63,508 nt of DNA. Source: Clostridium neonatale. Its GTDB lineage: Bacteria > Bacillota > Clostridia > Clostridiales > Clostridiaceae. The notes beneath the pieces were generated by a model. The model was not told the DNA's origin. It saw only the letters and a list, made by a program, of their open reading frames with translations, and did no database searches. How positions within the stretch are numbered: the first letter of the stretch is position 1; each line of letters begins with the position of its first letter. The translations under genes were made by a program, and so were the position numbers. Below, piece after piece: positions 9,292-18,327 of the stretch. The stretch covers positions 768,761 to 832,268 of the forward strand of contig NZ_LN890327.1 of assembly GCF_001458595.1 (NCBI RefSeq). The letters are read 5' to 3'.

Positions 9292-9592
9292 TTATGTTTA
9301 TTGCTGAGCACTGGTCAGATATTGCAGAAACTTTTATGAATGAGAACTTCCCTGGAACGGAGACTTATATTATGGGGGGACATTTAATGTTTTATGAGTA
9401 TCCAGAAAAATGGAACAAAAAGTTGAAAGATTTTATTGAAAATATTAAATAAAGATAATATATTAATTTTAAGCAGGTTTGCTAATTGCAATTAATACCG
9501 AAAAATGGATACAGTCAATTGTAATTAATATTATTAAAGACTTTTGTAAATACTTAATATCATAGAATAAATTTTAAAGGAGCTAGTAACAA

Positions 9593-10306
9593 ATGAAGAG
9601 TAAATTTATAAAAGGAATAATTGCAATATCATTATTAATATGCTCAATAATAGCTATATATGGTTGTAGTTCAAACTCAGATTCTAATGTTAATCCAAAT
9701 ACAGAAAATACAAATGTTAAAGATGAAGAAAATATAGAAAATAATTCAACTACAAACAATAGTGAAAATAAAGATAGTCAAAGTAATATTATACTAATTG
9801 ATAACGATAATATAACAGGTAAGCTTTCAGAAAATGTAGATAATCCAAATCTAGTAAAGGCTATAATTAATGAATTAGATTTAGATGAAGAAGCTGCTAA
9901 ACAAACAAGATATTATTACAATTACGTTGATTTAAATGATGACGGTGTAAATGAAATATTTGTTGAACTAGTAGGAACATATACAAGTGGAACTGGTGGA
10001 GATACTGCAATAATCTTTACAGAAGTAAATGGAAGATTAGAAGAGTTTGATGAATTTACATTGATACACAATCCTATAATTATCAGTAATGAAAAAACAA
10101 ATGGATATAGAGATATTATTGTAGAAAGAAGTGGCGGAGGAGCAGAAAAAGAATATGTGGTTTTAAAATATGATGGTTATGATTATTCAGATGTTAATGA
10201 ATCAGATATTCTAAATAGTATTGATAATGTTTCGGGAGTTGCAATCATATCTAATGATATGGTTAAGGATACTGAGCAAGGAAAAGGATTATATTTAGCA
10301 AAATAA
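9593..10306 (+). CDS. Predicted lipoprotein with an acidic DxNDDG loop
   Basis: A 237-residue secreted lipoprotein. Residues 1-25 form a lipoprotein signal (IIAISLLICSIIAIYGC, lipid on Cys25), followed by an Asn/Ser/Glu-rich linker to about residue 75. The folded part contains YVDLNDDGVNEIFVEL, an EF-hand/VCBS-like calcium loop (D-x-N-D-D-G), then TSGTGGDTAIIFTEVNGRL and IIVERSGGGAEKEYVVLKYD. That pattern suggests a beta-propeller-like or FG-GAP-like fragment on the outer face of the membrane. Function is unknown. A strong terminator follows, so it is separate from the iron operon. Confidence 0.75.
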   Translation: MKSKFIKGIIAISLLICSIIAIYGCSSNSDSNVNPNTENTNVKDEENIENNSTTNNSENKDSQSNIILIDNDNITGKLSENVDNPNLVKAIINELDLDEEAAKQTRYYYNYVDLNDDGVNEIFVELVGTYTSGTGGDTAIIFTEVNGRLEEFDEFTLIHNPIIISNEKTNGYRDIIVERSGGGAEKEYVVLKYDGYDYSDVNESDILNSIDNVSGVAIISNDMVKDTEQGKGLYLAK

Positions 10307-10313
10307 TAAAATA

Positions 10314-10352
10314 AAAACAGGAATGTATTAATTTGAATATATTCCTGTTTTT
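10314..10352 (+). terminator. Rho-independent terminator after the lipoprotein gene
   Basis: The stem AAAACAGGAAT / ATTCCTGTTTT with inner AT pairs is followed by a T-rich tract, six bases downstream of the stop codon. Confidence 0.85.
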
Positions 10353-10417
10353 TCTTTGTGTAATATATATGTACAGTAACTGTATAATTTACATAAAGAT
10401 AAAATTGAATAAAGTTA

Positions 10418-10445
10418 TTGACTATTATTCTCAAATTGATATAAT
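10418..10445 (+). promoter_or_regulatory. Promoter with overlapping Fur-like box for the iron transporter
   Basis: A sigma-A promoter is formed by TTGACT (10418-10423), a 16-base spacer and TATAAT (10440-10445). Across the -35 and spacer lies TGACTATTATTCTCA (10419-10433). It matches the 7-1-7 Fur core TGATAATNATTATCA at 11 of 14 defined positions, which predicts repression when iron is plentiful. Confidence 0.65.
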
Positions 10446-10520
10446 GAAAAAGCATAAATGAGAATTTTTATCAATATATGATTAATTGAAACATATATTG
10501 CTATACATAGGAGGATACAA

Positions 10521-11462
10521 ATGAAGAAAATAAAGAAGATAGTTGCAGGAATACTTACTGTAGCTATGATTGGGATAATCACTGGATGTTCATCTAATGA
10601 TGGGGAAGCAAATAATTCGGGAAATAAAACAATGGTTGTAGAATCATTAAAAGGAAATGTTGAAATTCCAGCAAACCCTGAAAGAATAGTTGATATCTCA
10701 GGAAGCAGTGAAGAATTATTAATATTAGGGTATACGCCAGTTGGAACAGCTAATATTGATTCATATAATACAACAGAGGTTGCAAGTTATGTTAAAGATC
10801 AATTAGGAAGTGCTAAAGTAGTTGGACACTCAATGATGGAAACAATGGATATGGAAGCAATACTTGCATGTAATCCTGATTTAATAATAATGAGTGAAAG
10901 ACAATCACAAATTTACGATCAATTAAAAGAAATAGCTCCAACTGTTATGATAAAAGATTATGGTAATGACTGGAGAGATAGATTAACTGATATAGCAAAA
11001 ATGTTTAACAAAGAAGATGAAGCTACAGAATGGCTTTCAAATTACGATGAAACTGCTAAAAAGCTTGGAGAAGAAGTTGCGGCTAATAATGGAGAAGAAA
11101 GCTACTTACCAGTACTTTCAAGCTCAGGACAATTTATGGTATTTAGTGATGCAGGAATAGGAACTATAATAAATGAAGACATGGGCCTTGCAAGACCTGA
11201 GAACTTACCAGTACAAGATGGAATAACTCTTCCAATGTTAAGCATTGAAGGATTAGCTGAGATAGATGCAGATCATATTGTACTTATAGCGACAGATGCA
11301 GACAAAGCTGAACTTGAAGAGAATTCAGTATGGCAAAATATAAGAGCTGTTAAAGAAGGAAATATAACAATATTAAATGCAAGCCCATACTTTAGTCAAT
11401 CTTATAATCCAATTGGAAGATTACTTTTATTAGAATCTTTAAAAAATGAATTAATGAAGTAA
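10521..11462 (+). CDS. Iron/siderophore ABC transporter substrate-binding lipoprotein
   Basis: A 313-residue binding protein of the FepB/FecB (TroA-fold) class that captures ferric siderophore or haem-like ligands outside the membrane. A lipoprotein signal ends at GIITGC. The mature part has the N-lobe (VVESLKGNVEIPANPERIVD), the linker helix region (MDMEAILACNPDLIIMS) and the C-lobe (QFMVFSDAGIGTII, then SIEGLAEIDADHIVLIATD). It is the first gene of an iron-uptake operon, followed by two FecCD permeases and an ATPase, and its promoter carries a Fur-like box. The exact ligand cannot be read from the sequence. Confidence 0.9.
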   Translation: MKKIKKIVAGILTVAMIGIITGCSSNDGEANNSGNKTMVVESLKGNVEIPANPERIVDISGSSEELLILGYTPVGTANIDSYNTTEVASYVKDQLGSAKVVGHSMMETMDMEAILACNPDLIIMSERQSQIYDQLKEIAPTVMIKDYGNDWRDRLTDIAKMFNKEDEATEWLSNYDETAKKLGEEVAANNGEESYLPVLSSSGQFMVFSDAGIGTIINEDMGLARPENLPVQDGITLPMLSIEGLAEIDADHIVLIATDADKAELEENSVWQNIRAVKEGNITILNASPYFSQSYNPIGRLLLLESLKNELMK

Positions 11463-11476
11463 TAAATAAGCAATAT

Positions 11477-11533
11477 AAAAAGGATGTGTCAAAATTAGGG
11501 GATTTTATCTTGATTTTGATACAGCCCTTTTTT
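11477..11533 (+). terminator. Hairpin between binding-protein and permease genes
   Basis: An imperfect long stem (AAAAAGG..GTGTCAAAAT against ATTTTGATACAGCCCTTTTTT) with a run of Ts lies 15 bases after the binding-protein stop and upstream of the permease genes. It probably terminates part of the transcripts, so that more binding protein than permease is made, or protects the upstream mRNA 3' end. Confidence 0.7.
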
Positions 11534-11588
11534 GCGTAAATGAGATTATTAATAAAGAAACAGCTTGAGAAAATTAAGGAGGTAAAGT

Positions 11589-12605
11589 ATGGTATTAAAA
11601 AGTAAAAAAGTAAAAACTTTTCTATTAATTTTAATAAGTTTGATTTTACTTGTTATTGGTATGGGAATATCTCTATATATAGGAACAAAAGCTATAGATT
11701 TTAGCACAATAATAAGAAGTATATTTACAAATGATAATACTCTTGAAAGTAACATTATAAGAGATGTAAGAATACCTAGAGTATTGGCGGCTGTAATGGT
11801 TGGAGGGTTCTTATCAGTATCAGGTGCAATAATGCAGGGTATAACTAGAAACCCTATTGCAGAGCCATCAGTTATGGGAATAACTCAAGGTGCTACATTT
11901 TCTATTGCTATAGCATCCATAATTCAAAAGATAGTACCTGAAATATCAATAAGAAGCACTGATATTATGTTCTTTGCTTTTATAGGTGCAAGTATCAGCG
12001 GGCTTTTAGTTTATTTTTTTAGTTCTAAAAGGGGAAGAAAATCAGATCCTGTAAAGCTTGCACTTGCAGGTACAGCACTGGGTACATTATTTATTTCACT
12101 TGCTATGGGAAGTGCAATGTATTTTAACTTATCACAGGAATTAAGCTTTTGGATAGCAGGAGGATTAGCCAGCACAAAATGGCAAGGTGTGATAATGTTA
12201 TTTGTATTTGGATGCATAGGTATGATAGGTGCATTTATTATGGCTCCAAAGGTAACAATTTTAAGCTTAGGTGAAGAAGTTGCAATAGGTCTTGGCCAGA
12301 GAACTAATTTAATAAGATTTATATGCATAATAATAGTGATTATTTTAACTGGAGCAAGTGTAGCTGTTGCAGGAAATATAGTTTTTGTAGGTCTTATTGT
12401 TCCAGAAATAGCAAGAGGAATAGTAGGTTCTGATTATAAATACATTATTCCATCATCACTTATTTTAGGTGCGGTACTTTTAGTTTACAGTGATATTATA
12501 GCAAGAATAATTAATCCTCCATATGAAACTCCAATCGGTTCATTGACAGCACTTATAGGAGTTCCAATATTTATTTATCTTGTTAGAAAAGGAGGGAATG
12601 ATTAA
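11589..12605 (+). CDS. FecCD-family iron ABC transporter permease (first)
   Basis: A 338-residue multi-pass permease with about ten hydrophobic spans. The FecCD/BtuC family hallmarks are present: RIPRVLAAVMVGGFLSVSGA, MQGITRNPIAEPSVMGITQGA, and GNIVFVGLIVPEIARGIVGSD near the C terminus, followed by GTPIGSLTALIG-like text. It should form a heterodimer with the next gene product to move ferric siderophore across the membrane. Its stop overlaps the ATG of the next gene (12605), so the two are translationally coupled. AAGGAGG precedes the ATG. Confidence 0.92.
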   Translation: MVLKSKKVKTFLLILISLILLVIGMGISLYIGTKAIDFSTIIRSIFTNDNTLESNIIRDVRIPRVLAAVMVGGFLSVSGAIMQGITRNPIAEPSVMGITQGATFSIAIASIIQKIVPEISIRSTDIMFFAFIGASISGLLVYFFSSKRGRKSDPVKLALAGTALGTLFISLAMGSAMYFNLSQELSFWIAGGLASTKWQGVIMLFVFGCIGMIGAFIMAPKVTILSLGEEVAIGLGQRTNLIRFICIIIVIILTGASVAVAGNIVFVGLIVPEIARGIVGSDYKYIIPSSLILGAVLLVYSDIIARIINPPYETPIGSLTALIGVPIFIYLVRKGGND

Positions 12606-13612
12606 TGAATAAGAACAAAAAAGTATTCTTCATATGTGGTATTTTAGCAATTCTTATATTTACAGTGTTTGTAATAAGCTTAAATTTAGGTTCTTATTCA
12701 ATCAGCCTTGGTGATGTTATAAAAACACTAATTGGTCAGGGCAGTAAGAGCCAAAATATAGTTATTTTCAATTTAAGACTTCCAAGAATAATAATAGCTT
12801 TATTTGTAGGAAGTGCACTTGCAGTATCAGGAACAATACTTCAAGGAGTTACAAAGAATGATTTAGCTGATTCGGGAATAATAGGTATTAATTCAGGTGC
12901 AGCATTATTTGTAGTAGTATATATATATTTAACAAATGGTAATGTATATGAAGGAATAACCAATTTAACAATATTCACAATGCCTATTGTAGCACTTTTA
13001 GGAGCAGGCTTTGGAGCATTTATTGTATATATTTTAGCGTGGAAAAATGGAATATCATCATCAAGATTAATACTAATAGGAATAGGTATAAACATAGCAT
13101 TTACTTCGCTTCTTACCATATTTCAATTAAGATTCACTACTCAGGAATTTAACAGGGTAATGGCGTGGATACAAGGAAGCATATGGGGAGTAAGCTGGAA
13201 GTATGTAATAGCTATAGCGCCTTTTATAATAATATTCATGATACTCACAATATATAAAAGCAGATATTTAGATGTATTAAATTTAGGTGATGAACTATCA
13301 ATTGGTCTTGGTGTGAATGTTGAAAAAGAAAGAAGAAAATTAATAATATATGCAGTTGGTCTTGCAGGAGTAGCAACTTCTGTTGCAGGAAGTATAGGAT
13401 TTTTAGGTCTTATTTCACCACACATAGCTAGAAGGCTAGTTGGACCTAAACATAATAGACTTATACCAACAGCGGCTTTGATTGGTACACTTATTTTATT
13501 AATTGGTGATACAATATCAAGAAATTTACTTGCACCAATAGAAGTTCCTGTTGGTATAGTTGTAGCAATTATTGGTGTGCCATATTTTATTTATCTTATG
13601 ATGAATGAATAA
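12605..13612 (+). CDS. FecCD-family iron ABC transporter permease (second)
   Basis: A 335-residue partner permease with the same family motifs: LRLPRIIIALFVGSALAVSG, LQGVTKNDLADSGIIGINSGA, and IGFLGLISPHIARRLVGPKHN, which is the coupling-helix region facing the ATPase. Its ATG overlaps the previous stop by one base, and the ATPase gene follows after 27 bases. It belongs to the Fur-controlled operon. The Asn in QGVTKNDLAD replaces the more usual R-N-P of the first permease, a normal difference between the two halves of such heterodimers. Confidence 0.92.
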   Translation: MNKNKKVFFICGILAILIFTVFVISLNLGSYSISLGDVIKTLIGQGSKSQNIVIFNLRLPRIIIALFVGSALAVSGTILQGVTKNDLADSGIIGINSGAALFVVVYIYLTNGNVYEGITNLTIFTMPIVALLGAGFGAFIVYILAWKNGISSSRLILIGIGINIAFTSLLTIFQLRFTTQEFNRVMAWIQGSIWGVSWKYVIAIAPFIIIFMILTIYKSRYLDVLNLGDELSIGLGVNVEKERRKLIIYAVGLAGVATSVAGSIGFLGLISPHIARRLVGPKHNRLIPTAALIGTLILLIGDTISRNLLAPIEVPVGIVVAIIGVPYFIYLMMNE

Positions 13613-13639
13613 TTTTTAGATTTTAAAGAGGATGATTTT

Positions 13640-14422
13640 ATGTATTGTATAAAAACAAAAGATTTAAATATATCATACGGAAATATATATATTGTTAAAG
13701 ACTTAAATTTAAATATTCCAAAAGGGAAAATTACGACTATAATTGGTGCAAATGGATGTGGAAAATCAACAATATTAAAGACAATAGCAAGAATACTTAA
13801 AGCAAAAAGCGGAGAAATTTACATAAATGATTTAGAAATTTCAAAGCAAAGCTCAAATAAACTTGCCAAAGCTATGGCTGTTTTACCACAAAGTCCAGTG
13901 GCACCTAAGGGACTTACTGTTGAAGAGTTGGTTGCTTATGGAAGATTTCCTCATCAAAATAAGTTTGGAAGTTTAAAAAAAGAAGATAAAGAAATAATTG
14001 AATGGGCATTAAAAGAAACTGGCATATTAGAATTTAAAGAAAGACCAATAGAAGCATTATCAGGAGGACAAAGGCAAAGAGCATGGATTGCTATGGCATT
14101 AGCGCAAAAGACTGATATTGTTGTATTAGATGAGCCGACTACATATTTAGATTTAGCACATCAATTAGATATTTTGAACTTACTACAAAAGTTAAATAAG
14201 ACTCAGAAGAGAACAATAGTTATGGTAATTCACGAACTTAATAATGCAGCGAGATTTGCAGATCATATGGTTGGAATAAAAAAAGGCAGAATAGTATGTG
14301 AAGGTACCCCAGAGGAAGTTATGACAAAAGAAAATCTTAAAGAGCTTTTCAATATTGATGGAGAGATTGTAACTGATCCAAGACATAACAGACCAGTTTT
14401 AATAACATACGATAAGATTTAA
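13640..14422 (+). CDS. Iron ABC transporter ATP-binding protein (FecE/FepC type)
   Basis: A 260-residue ABC ATPase that powers the two FecCD permeases. Walker A is GANGCGKST, the Q-loop is VLPQSP, the signature is LSGGQRQRAWIAMALAQ, Walker B is DIVVLDEPTTYLDLAHQ, and the switch His is in MVIHELN. The YGRFPHQ segment between Q-loop and signature is typical of siderophore transporters. AGAGGATG lies before the ATG. It closes the transporter part of the operon; the MATE exporter gene follows 112 bases later with no clear terminator between. Confidence 0.93.
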   Translation: MYCIKTKDLNISYGNIYIVKDLNLNIPKGKITTIIGANGCGKSTILKTIARILKAKSGEIYINDLEISKQSSNKLAKAMAVLPQSPVAPKGLTVEELVAYGRFPHQNKFGSLKKEDKEIIEWALKETGILEFKERPIEALSGGQRQRAWIAMALAQKTDIVVLDEPTTYLDLAHQLDILNLLQKLNKTQKRTIVMVIHELNNAARFADHMVGIKKGRIVCEGTPEEVMTKENLKELFNIDGEIVTDPRHNRPVLITYDKI

Positions 14423-14534
14423 AAATGAAAGAATGTGGCTGTAGCATTAAATAAAATTTGTAAGTGGCACAGTCAATATGTAATGATTGAAAATAAATTG
14501 TAATAGAGAAACAAAAGATAAAGTGGGAGAGATA

Positions 14535-15875
14535 ATGGAAAAGGAAAATGAATTAGGAAAAGAAAGTATAGGAAAGCTCCTTATAAAATATTCTGTTCCG
14601 GCAATAATGAGTATGATGATTACATCTCTTTATAATATTGCAGACAGAGCTTTTATTGGAGCTATTCCAAACGTTGGACCATTAGCAATAGCAGGTCTTG
14701 GAATAACTATGCCTGTATTTACATTAATAGTTGCTTTTGGTGTATTTATTGGAATGGGCGCAGCAACAAATATGTCAATTAAGCTTGGAGAAGGAAATAG
14801 AGAAGAAGGTGAATTGTTCTTAGGAAATGCATTTACTGTATCTATAATCTTTTCTATTATAATTATGATATTTGGTCTGATATTTTTAGATGAAATATTA
14901 TATGCATTTGGTGCAAGCGAAAATACATTGATTTATGCTAAAGAATATATAGGAATAATATTCTTAGGAACAATATGCAGTGTAACTGGATTTGTTTTAA
15001 ATACTGCAATCAGGGCAGATGGAAATCCTAAAATGGCAGCTAAGACAATGATTGTAGGATGTGTCCTAAATTTAATTTTAGACCCAATCTTTATTTTTGT
15101 ATTTGATTTAGGAATAAAAGGTGCAGCAATTGCAACTGTGCTTTGCAATTATATAATCTTCAGCTGGATATTATATTACTTTTTTAAAAAGAAATCTAAT
15201 TTAAAGCTTAGAAAAGTTAATATGAAATTAAATTTAAAAATAATAAAAAGAATATTTATTGTAGGTGCAGCACCTTTTGCAGTTGAAATTTCTGCTGGTG
15301 TTGTAAATGTTCTTTTCAATAATATGTTTAAAATATATGGTGGAGATTTAGCAATAGGAGCTATGACTGCTATAAGTACAATTGGACTTATGTTTATGAT
15401 GCCAGTGTTTGGTATAACACAAGGTGTTCAGACAATAATAGGTTATAATTATGGAGCAAAAAAGCTAGATAGATGTATGAAGGCTTTACTTCTATCAGTA
15501 TTTGCAGCTACAGTGATTCTTATAATAGGATTTTTATTAGTAGAACTGACTCCGAGAATTATGATTTCTATATTTAATAGAGATGAAAGTCTTATGAACA
15601 TAGCCGTTCATGGAATAAGAATATATCTTATGACACTGCCTATTTTAGGAATTGTAATTATTGGACCAAGTTACTTTCAAGCAATAGGAAAGGCTAAGCA
15701 TTCAATGGTTTTAAGTCTTTTAAGACAATGCATTTTGCTAATTCCATTAATACTTGTATTGCCAAAAGCATTTAATTTAACAGGAGTATGGTTTGTTCAG
15801 CCAATTGCAGATATAATTAGTGCAATTATTATAGTTGTATTTTTGGCTGGAGAATTTAAGAATTTTAGAACTTAA
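14535..15875 (+). CDS. MATE family efflux transporter
   Basis: A 446-residue, 12-span MATE exporter (Na+ or H+ driven) with internal twofold repeat; the NorM/DinF-type text PLAIAGLGITMPVFTLIVA and GVQTIIGYNYGAKK is visible. An upstream TTG (14487) would add 16 residues, but GGGAGAG sits just before the ATG at 14535 (MEKENELGKES), which I prefer. It follows the iron transporter in the same direction without a recognisable terminator. It may be co-expressed, for example to export a chelator or detoxify, but that is inference. Its substrate is unknown. Confidence 0.88.
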   Translation: MEKENELGKESIGKLLIKYSVPAIMSMMITSLYNIADRAFIGAIPNVGPLAIAGLGITMPVFTLIVAFGVFIGMGAATNMSIKLGEGNREEGELFLGNAFTVSIIFSIIIMIFGLIFLDEILYAFGASENTLIYAKEYIGIIFLGTICSVTGFVLNTAIRADGNPKMAAKTMIVGCVLNLILDPIFIFVFDLGIKGAAIATVLCNYIIFSWILYYFFKKKSNLKLRKVNMKLNLKIIKRIFIVGAAPFAVEISAGVVNVLFNNMFKIYGGDLAIGAMTAISTIGLMFMMPVFGITQGVQTIIGYNYGAKKLDRCMKALLLSVFAATVILIIGFLLVELTPRIMISIFNRDESLMNIAVHGIRIYLMTLPILGIVIIGPSYFQAIGKAKHSMVLSLLRQCILLIPLILVLPKAFNLTGVWFVQPIADIISAIIIVVFLAGEFKNFRT

Positions 15876-16235
15876 GAATTTGCTTATTTTATGGTAGTTA
15901 AGGTACTAAAGGAAACTCGACTCACATACGTTCGTTGAGTAAGCGATTCGCACCAAATACAAGATTTGGGCTCTCTGCTTAAGAATTTGCTTATTTTATG
16001 GGGATTAGAAGGAATTATTATACAGGAAACACCTACTCATATTAATAGGAACGTATTTTTCTTGCAGAAAAATGCGGGCTATAGCTCTAAGCTCGTGCCT
16101 CACTAAGAGCTATATGCCAGCGATTCGCACCAAATACAAGATTTGGGCTCTCTCCTTAAGGAAACATCTTCATCAGTAGAGGGTGATGGGCTATACTGAT
16201 AGGCTGATACCTCACCAAGCATTATATGCCCAAAA
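15867..16235. repeat. Mosaic of three dispersed repeat types in a long spacer
   Basis: Three recurring units fill this spacer. R1 (TTAAGAATTTGCTTATTTTA) occurs at about 15872 and 15979, and again at 22580 and 59610. R2 (34 bp identical, beginning GCGATTCGCACCAAATACAA) occurs at 15943-15976 and 16120-16153, and inverted near 44855-44917. R3 is a hairpin unit of the form GGGCTATA..CCTCACTAAG..TATATGCC at about 16076-16118 and 16188-16230, and again at 33531-33574. No coding frame is present. Confidence 0.8.
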
Positions 16236-16297
16236 GATGATATTTGTAATTGGAAACTTTTCATATTTATTTTATCTTAGTATGAGTGTACCATAAT

Positions 16298-16337
16298 AAA
16301 AAATGACTGACGCATTAAATTGCGTCAGTCATTTTTT
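16298..16337. terminator. Strong bidirectional terminator
   Basis: A perfect 17-bp stem (AAAAAATGACTGACGCA with 16321-16337) and a 6-base loop, with A-run and T-run on either side. It lies downstream of the - strand permease remnant and beyond the repeat-filled spacer. Confidence 0.9.
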
Positions 16338-16441
16338 CAGATGTTATAAATTAAAGCTCACATCTGCGACTTTATATGAGTAGTGTGTTTCATTTATTGT
16401 AGTTATTTCTAACTATTCACTTTTAGTTTTTACTTCTTAGC

Positions 16442-17032
16442 TTATTTTTTAGTACTTATATAAATATATCCAACTCCACTTAGAATAATTGGAAATAAAG
16501 AAAATAGTCCTCCAAGAACAAAAAGTATACAGCAGACAATAAGACTTGATGAAGAAAGTATCCAAGTAAGACTGTATTTATCAAATAATTTTAATCCACA
16601 TGCCATTGCAATTATATAAGAAAATGAAAATACTGAGCCAGGAAATTTTAGTATTAAATTTAAATCTGGTGATATAAATGAAAAGAATAATAGGACAATG
16701 GTAAAGCCGCAGCCTAAAAATAAAAGAGCATTTATAGGAGTATTATACTTTTCATGTATTTTAGATAGTGCCCTTGGAAATATTCCTGAACGTGCAGCAT
16801 TATATATAACTCTAGAAAAGCCAGAAATACACGAGTGAATAGAGCAAAATGTTATAAGAATAGTTAAAAAAGCAATTATATATCCAGAAGTTTTTCCAAA
16901 TGACAATGAAATAAGTGAACTTAAAAAAGTAAATGAATGTGTATCATTATAAGTATTTGTTCCAATGGTTACAAAGGATAAAGATATATACACGATGCTT
17001 ACAAAATGTGATATGAATTTATAGTTTGACAA
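16442..17032 (-). pseudogene. 5'-truncated APC-family amino acid permease
   Basis: Only the C-terminal ~195 residues of an amino acid/polyamine permease remain, starting inside a membrane span. The visible text includes SFVTIGTN, SLSFGKTSGYIIAFLTILIT, GFSRVIYNAARSGIFPRALS and KIHEKYNTPINAL, which are typical of the second half of APC transporters. A full protein would be about 420-450 residues. The frame's first possible codon is a TTG at 17032 without a ribosome site, and the missing half is not found upstream because the LysR gene starts 76 bases away. It is a deletion remnant, presumably once the divergent target of that regulator. Confidence 0.8.
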
Positions 17033-17107
17033 AATTGAATTATTTGAATAAATAGTTCGATTTTATTGATATAAAAATAAATAGTGAGGAATTTGGAGTA
17101 AAACAAT

Positions 17108-17980
17108 ATGGAAATTAGAAATTTAATAACATTTTCTAAGATTGCAGCACTTAACAGCTAATCAAAAGAAGCAGAAAACTTAGGATATGCACAATCAACA
17201 ATTACAACACAAATGCAGCTTTTAGAACAAGAACTAGGAGTAAAGCTAATTGAAAGAACTGGGAGAAAAATAAAGCTGACAAATAGTGGTGAAACTTTTC
17301 TTAAATATGCAAATGAGATAATTGATTTGGTGAATGAAGGTAAGGAAGTTATAAGAAATGAAAGCATTCCAAAAGGAACATTAAAGATTGGGGTTGTTGA
17401 GTCACTTTGTACAATTAGGTTACCTAAGATACTTGAAGTGTATCATGAAAGATATCCGCATGTTAATATTGAACTGAAAGTGGGAATATGCTCAGAACTT
17501 AGAAAAATGCTAAAGAAGAATATTGTTGATATTATTTTTATTTTAGATAGGAAAATTGATGATGAACAATTTATTTCGGGTATGGATAAATATGAACATA
17601 TGGTAATATTATGTTCACCATCAAATAAATTAATAAAAAAGAGTAAGGTTACTTTAGAGGATATACAAAATGAGTTTTTAATTCTAACAGAGAAGGGATG
17701 TAGTTATAGGAAGGACTTTGGAGAAATCTTCCAAAAGAAATCTATAAATACAAATTTAGTTTTAGAATCAGGTAGCATAGAGGCAATTAAGAGATTTGTT
17801 AAAAGTAATATAGGAATTACATTGCTTCCTAAAATGACAGTAGAAGAAGAATTAAAAAATAAAGAGTTAGTAGAATTAACCGTTGAAGGGTGTGAATTCA
17901 AAATGTATACTCAGGTTCTTTATAATAAGAAAAAATATATAACATCTGCAATGAATGCTTTTTTAGGCATGATTGAATAA
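17108..17980 (+). pseudogene. LysR-family regulator with an in-frame stop codon
   Basis: Reading from the ATG at 17108 gives MEIRNLITFSKIAALNS, a TAA at 17159-17161, then SKEAENLGYAQSTITTQMQL. The stop replaces the aromatic codon expected in the DNA-binding helix (S-F/Y-S-x-A-A). The remaining frame is intact to 17980 and contains the LysR substrate-binding domain (LKIGVVESLCTIRLPKILEV, then SNIGITLLPKMTVEEELKN). A 255-residue frame starting at an internal ATG (17213) would lack most of the helix-turn-helix. A single base change explains the damage. The partner permease next door is also broken. Confidence 0.85.
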
Positions 17981-18033
17981 GTTGATTATGTAGAATGTTA
18001 GTAGAAATTATATCTGCTAACATTCCTAAGGTG

Positions 18034-18327
18034 CTAAGCATTATTTTTATCCAAAATACTTTGTAATAATTGAAGTATAGCTTCTTTTTCATTACAATTT
18101 TTTTGATCCATAATTATTTTCATATCATAAAAAGTAATTTTTTTTGATAATCCAAGCTGTTTAATTGAACATATTATATATGGCTTATCAGTAGAAATTC
18201 TAAATTTATATTCTAATTGCGGATTGATTTCATCTAATACTTTTTCAAAATTATTAAGAAATTTTAGATAATTTTTTGCTTCTGAATTAATAAATTCCAC
18301 AATATTATTAGTATTGATAATTAACAC
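18034..18327 (-). CDS. Small protein of unknown function
   Basis: A 97-residue charged protein without signal or membrane span, beginning MLIINTNNIVEFINSEAKNY from a GTG at 18327. AAAGGA lies only about two bases before that GTG, so the true start may differ. The text ISTDKPYIICSIKQLG and KIIMDQKNCNEKEAILQLLQ looks like a folded alpha/beta protein. I do not recognise the family. It is isolated, converging on the broken LysR gene. Confidence 0.5.
   Translation of the reverse strand: MLIINTNNIVEFINSEAKNYLKFLNNFEKVLDEINPQLEYKFRISTDKPYIICSIKQLGLSKKITFYDMKIIMDQKNCNEKEAILQLLQSILDKNNA

Larger units (their letters stand above)
7225..9452 (+). pseudogene. Alpha/beta hydrolase gene interrupted by an insertion sequence
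   Basis: The two exon-like parts are 7225-7903 and 9301-9452. Joining them after removing the insertion and one copy of TTATGTTTA restores an uninterrupted frame of 276 residues across the junction, SIMF-IAEHWSDIAETFMN. The first part carries HxG-like IPGLTFSS, AIDPRGQGTS and the nucleophile elbow GWSTGN. The second carries the conserved GGHLMFYEYPEKWN ending with the catalytic His. Read alone, the 5' part stops inside the IS after ...SIMFT, without the catalytic His. The gene is therefore inactivated, and apparently recently, because nothing else is damaged. Confidence 0.93.

Noticed and set aside
10183..10455. 90-codon - strand frame across the lipoprotein end and iron promoter
   Set aside because: It runs through a clear terminator and the Fur-box promoter, and the text is not protein-like.
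15900..16235. CRISPR array
   Set aside because: Repeats here are of three kinds with irregular spacing and no uniform spacers, and no cas genes are present in the window.
17213..17980. LysR regulator as an intact 255-residue protein
   Set aside because: Starting at 17213 would remove most of the DNA-binding domain; the upstream in-frame sequence is clearly LysR with one stop codon, so it is called a pseudogene.
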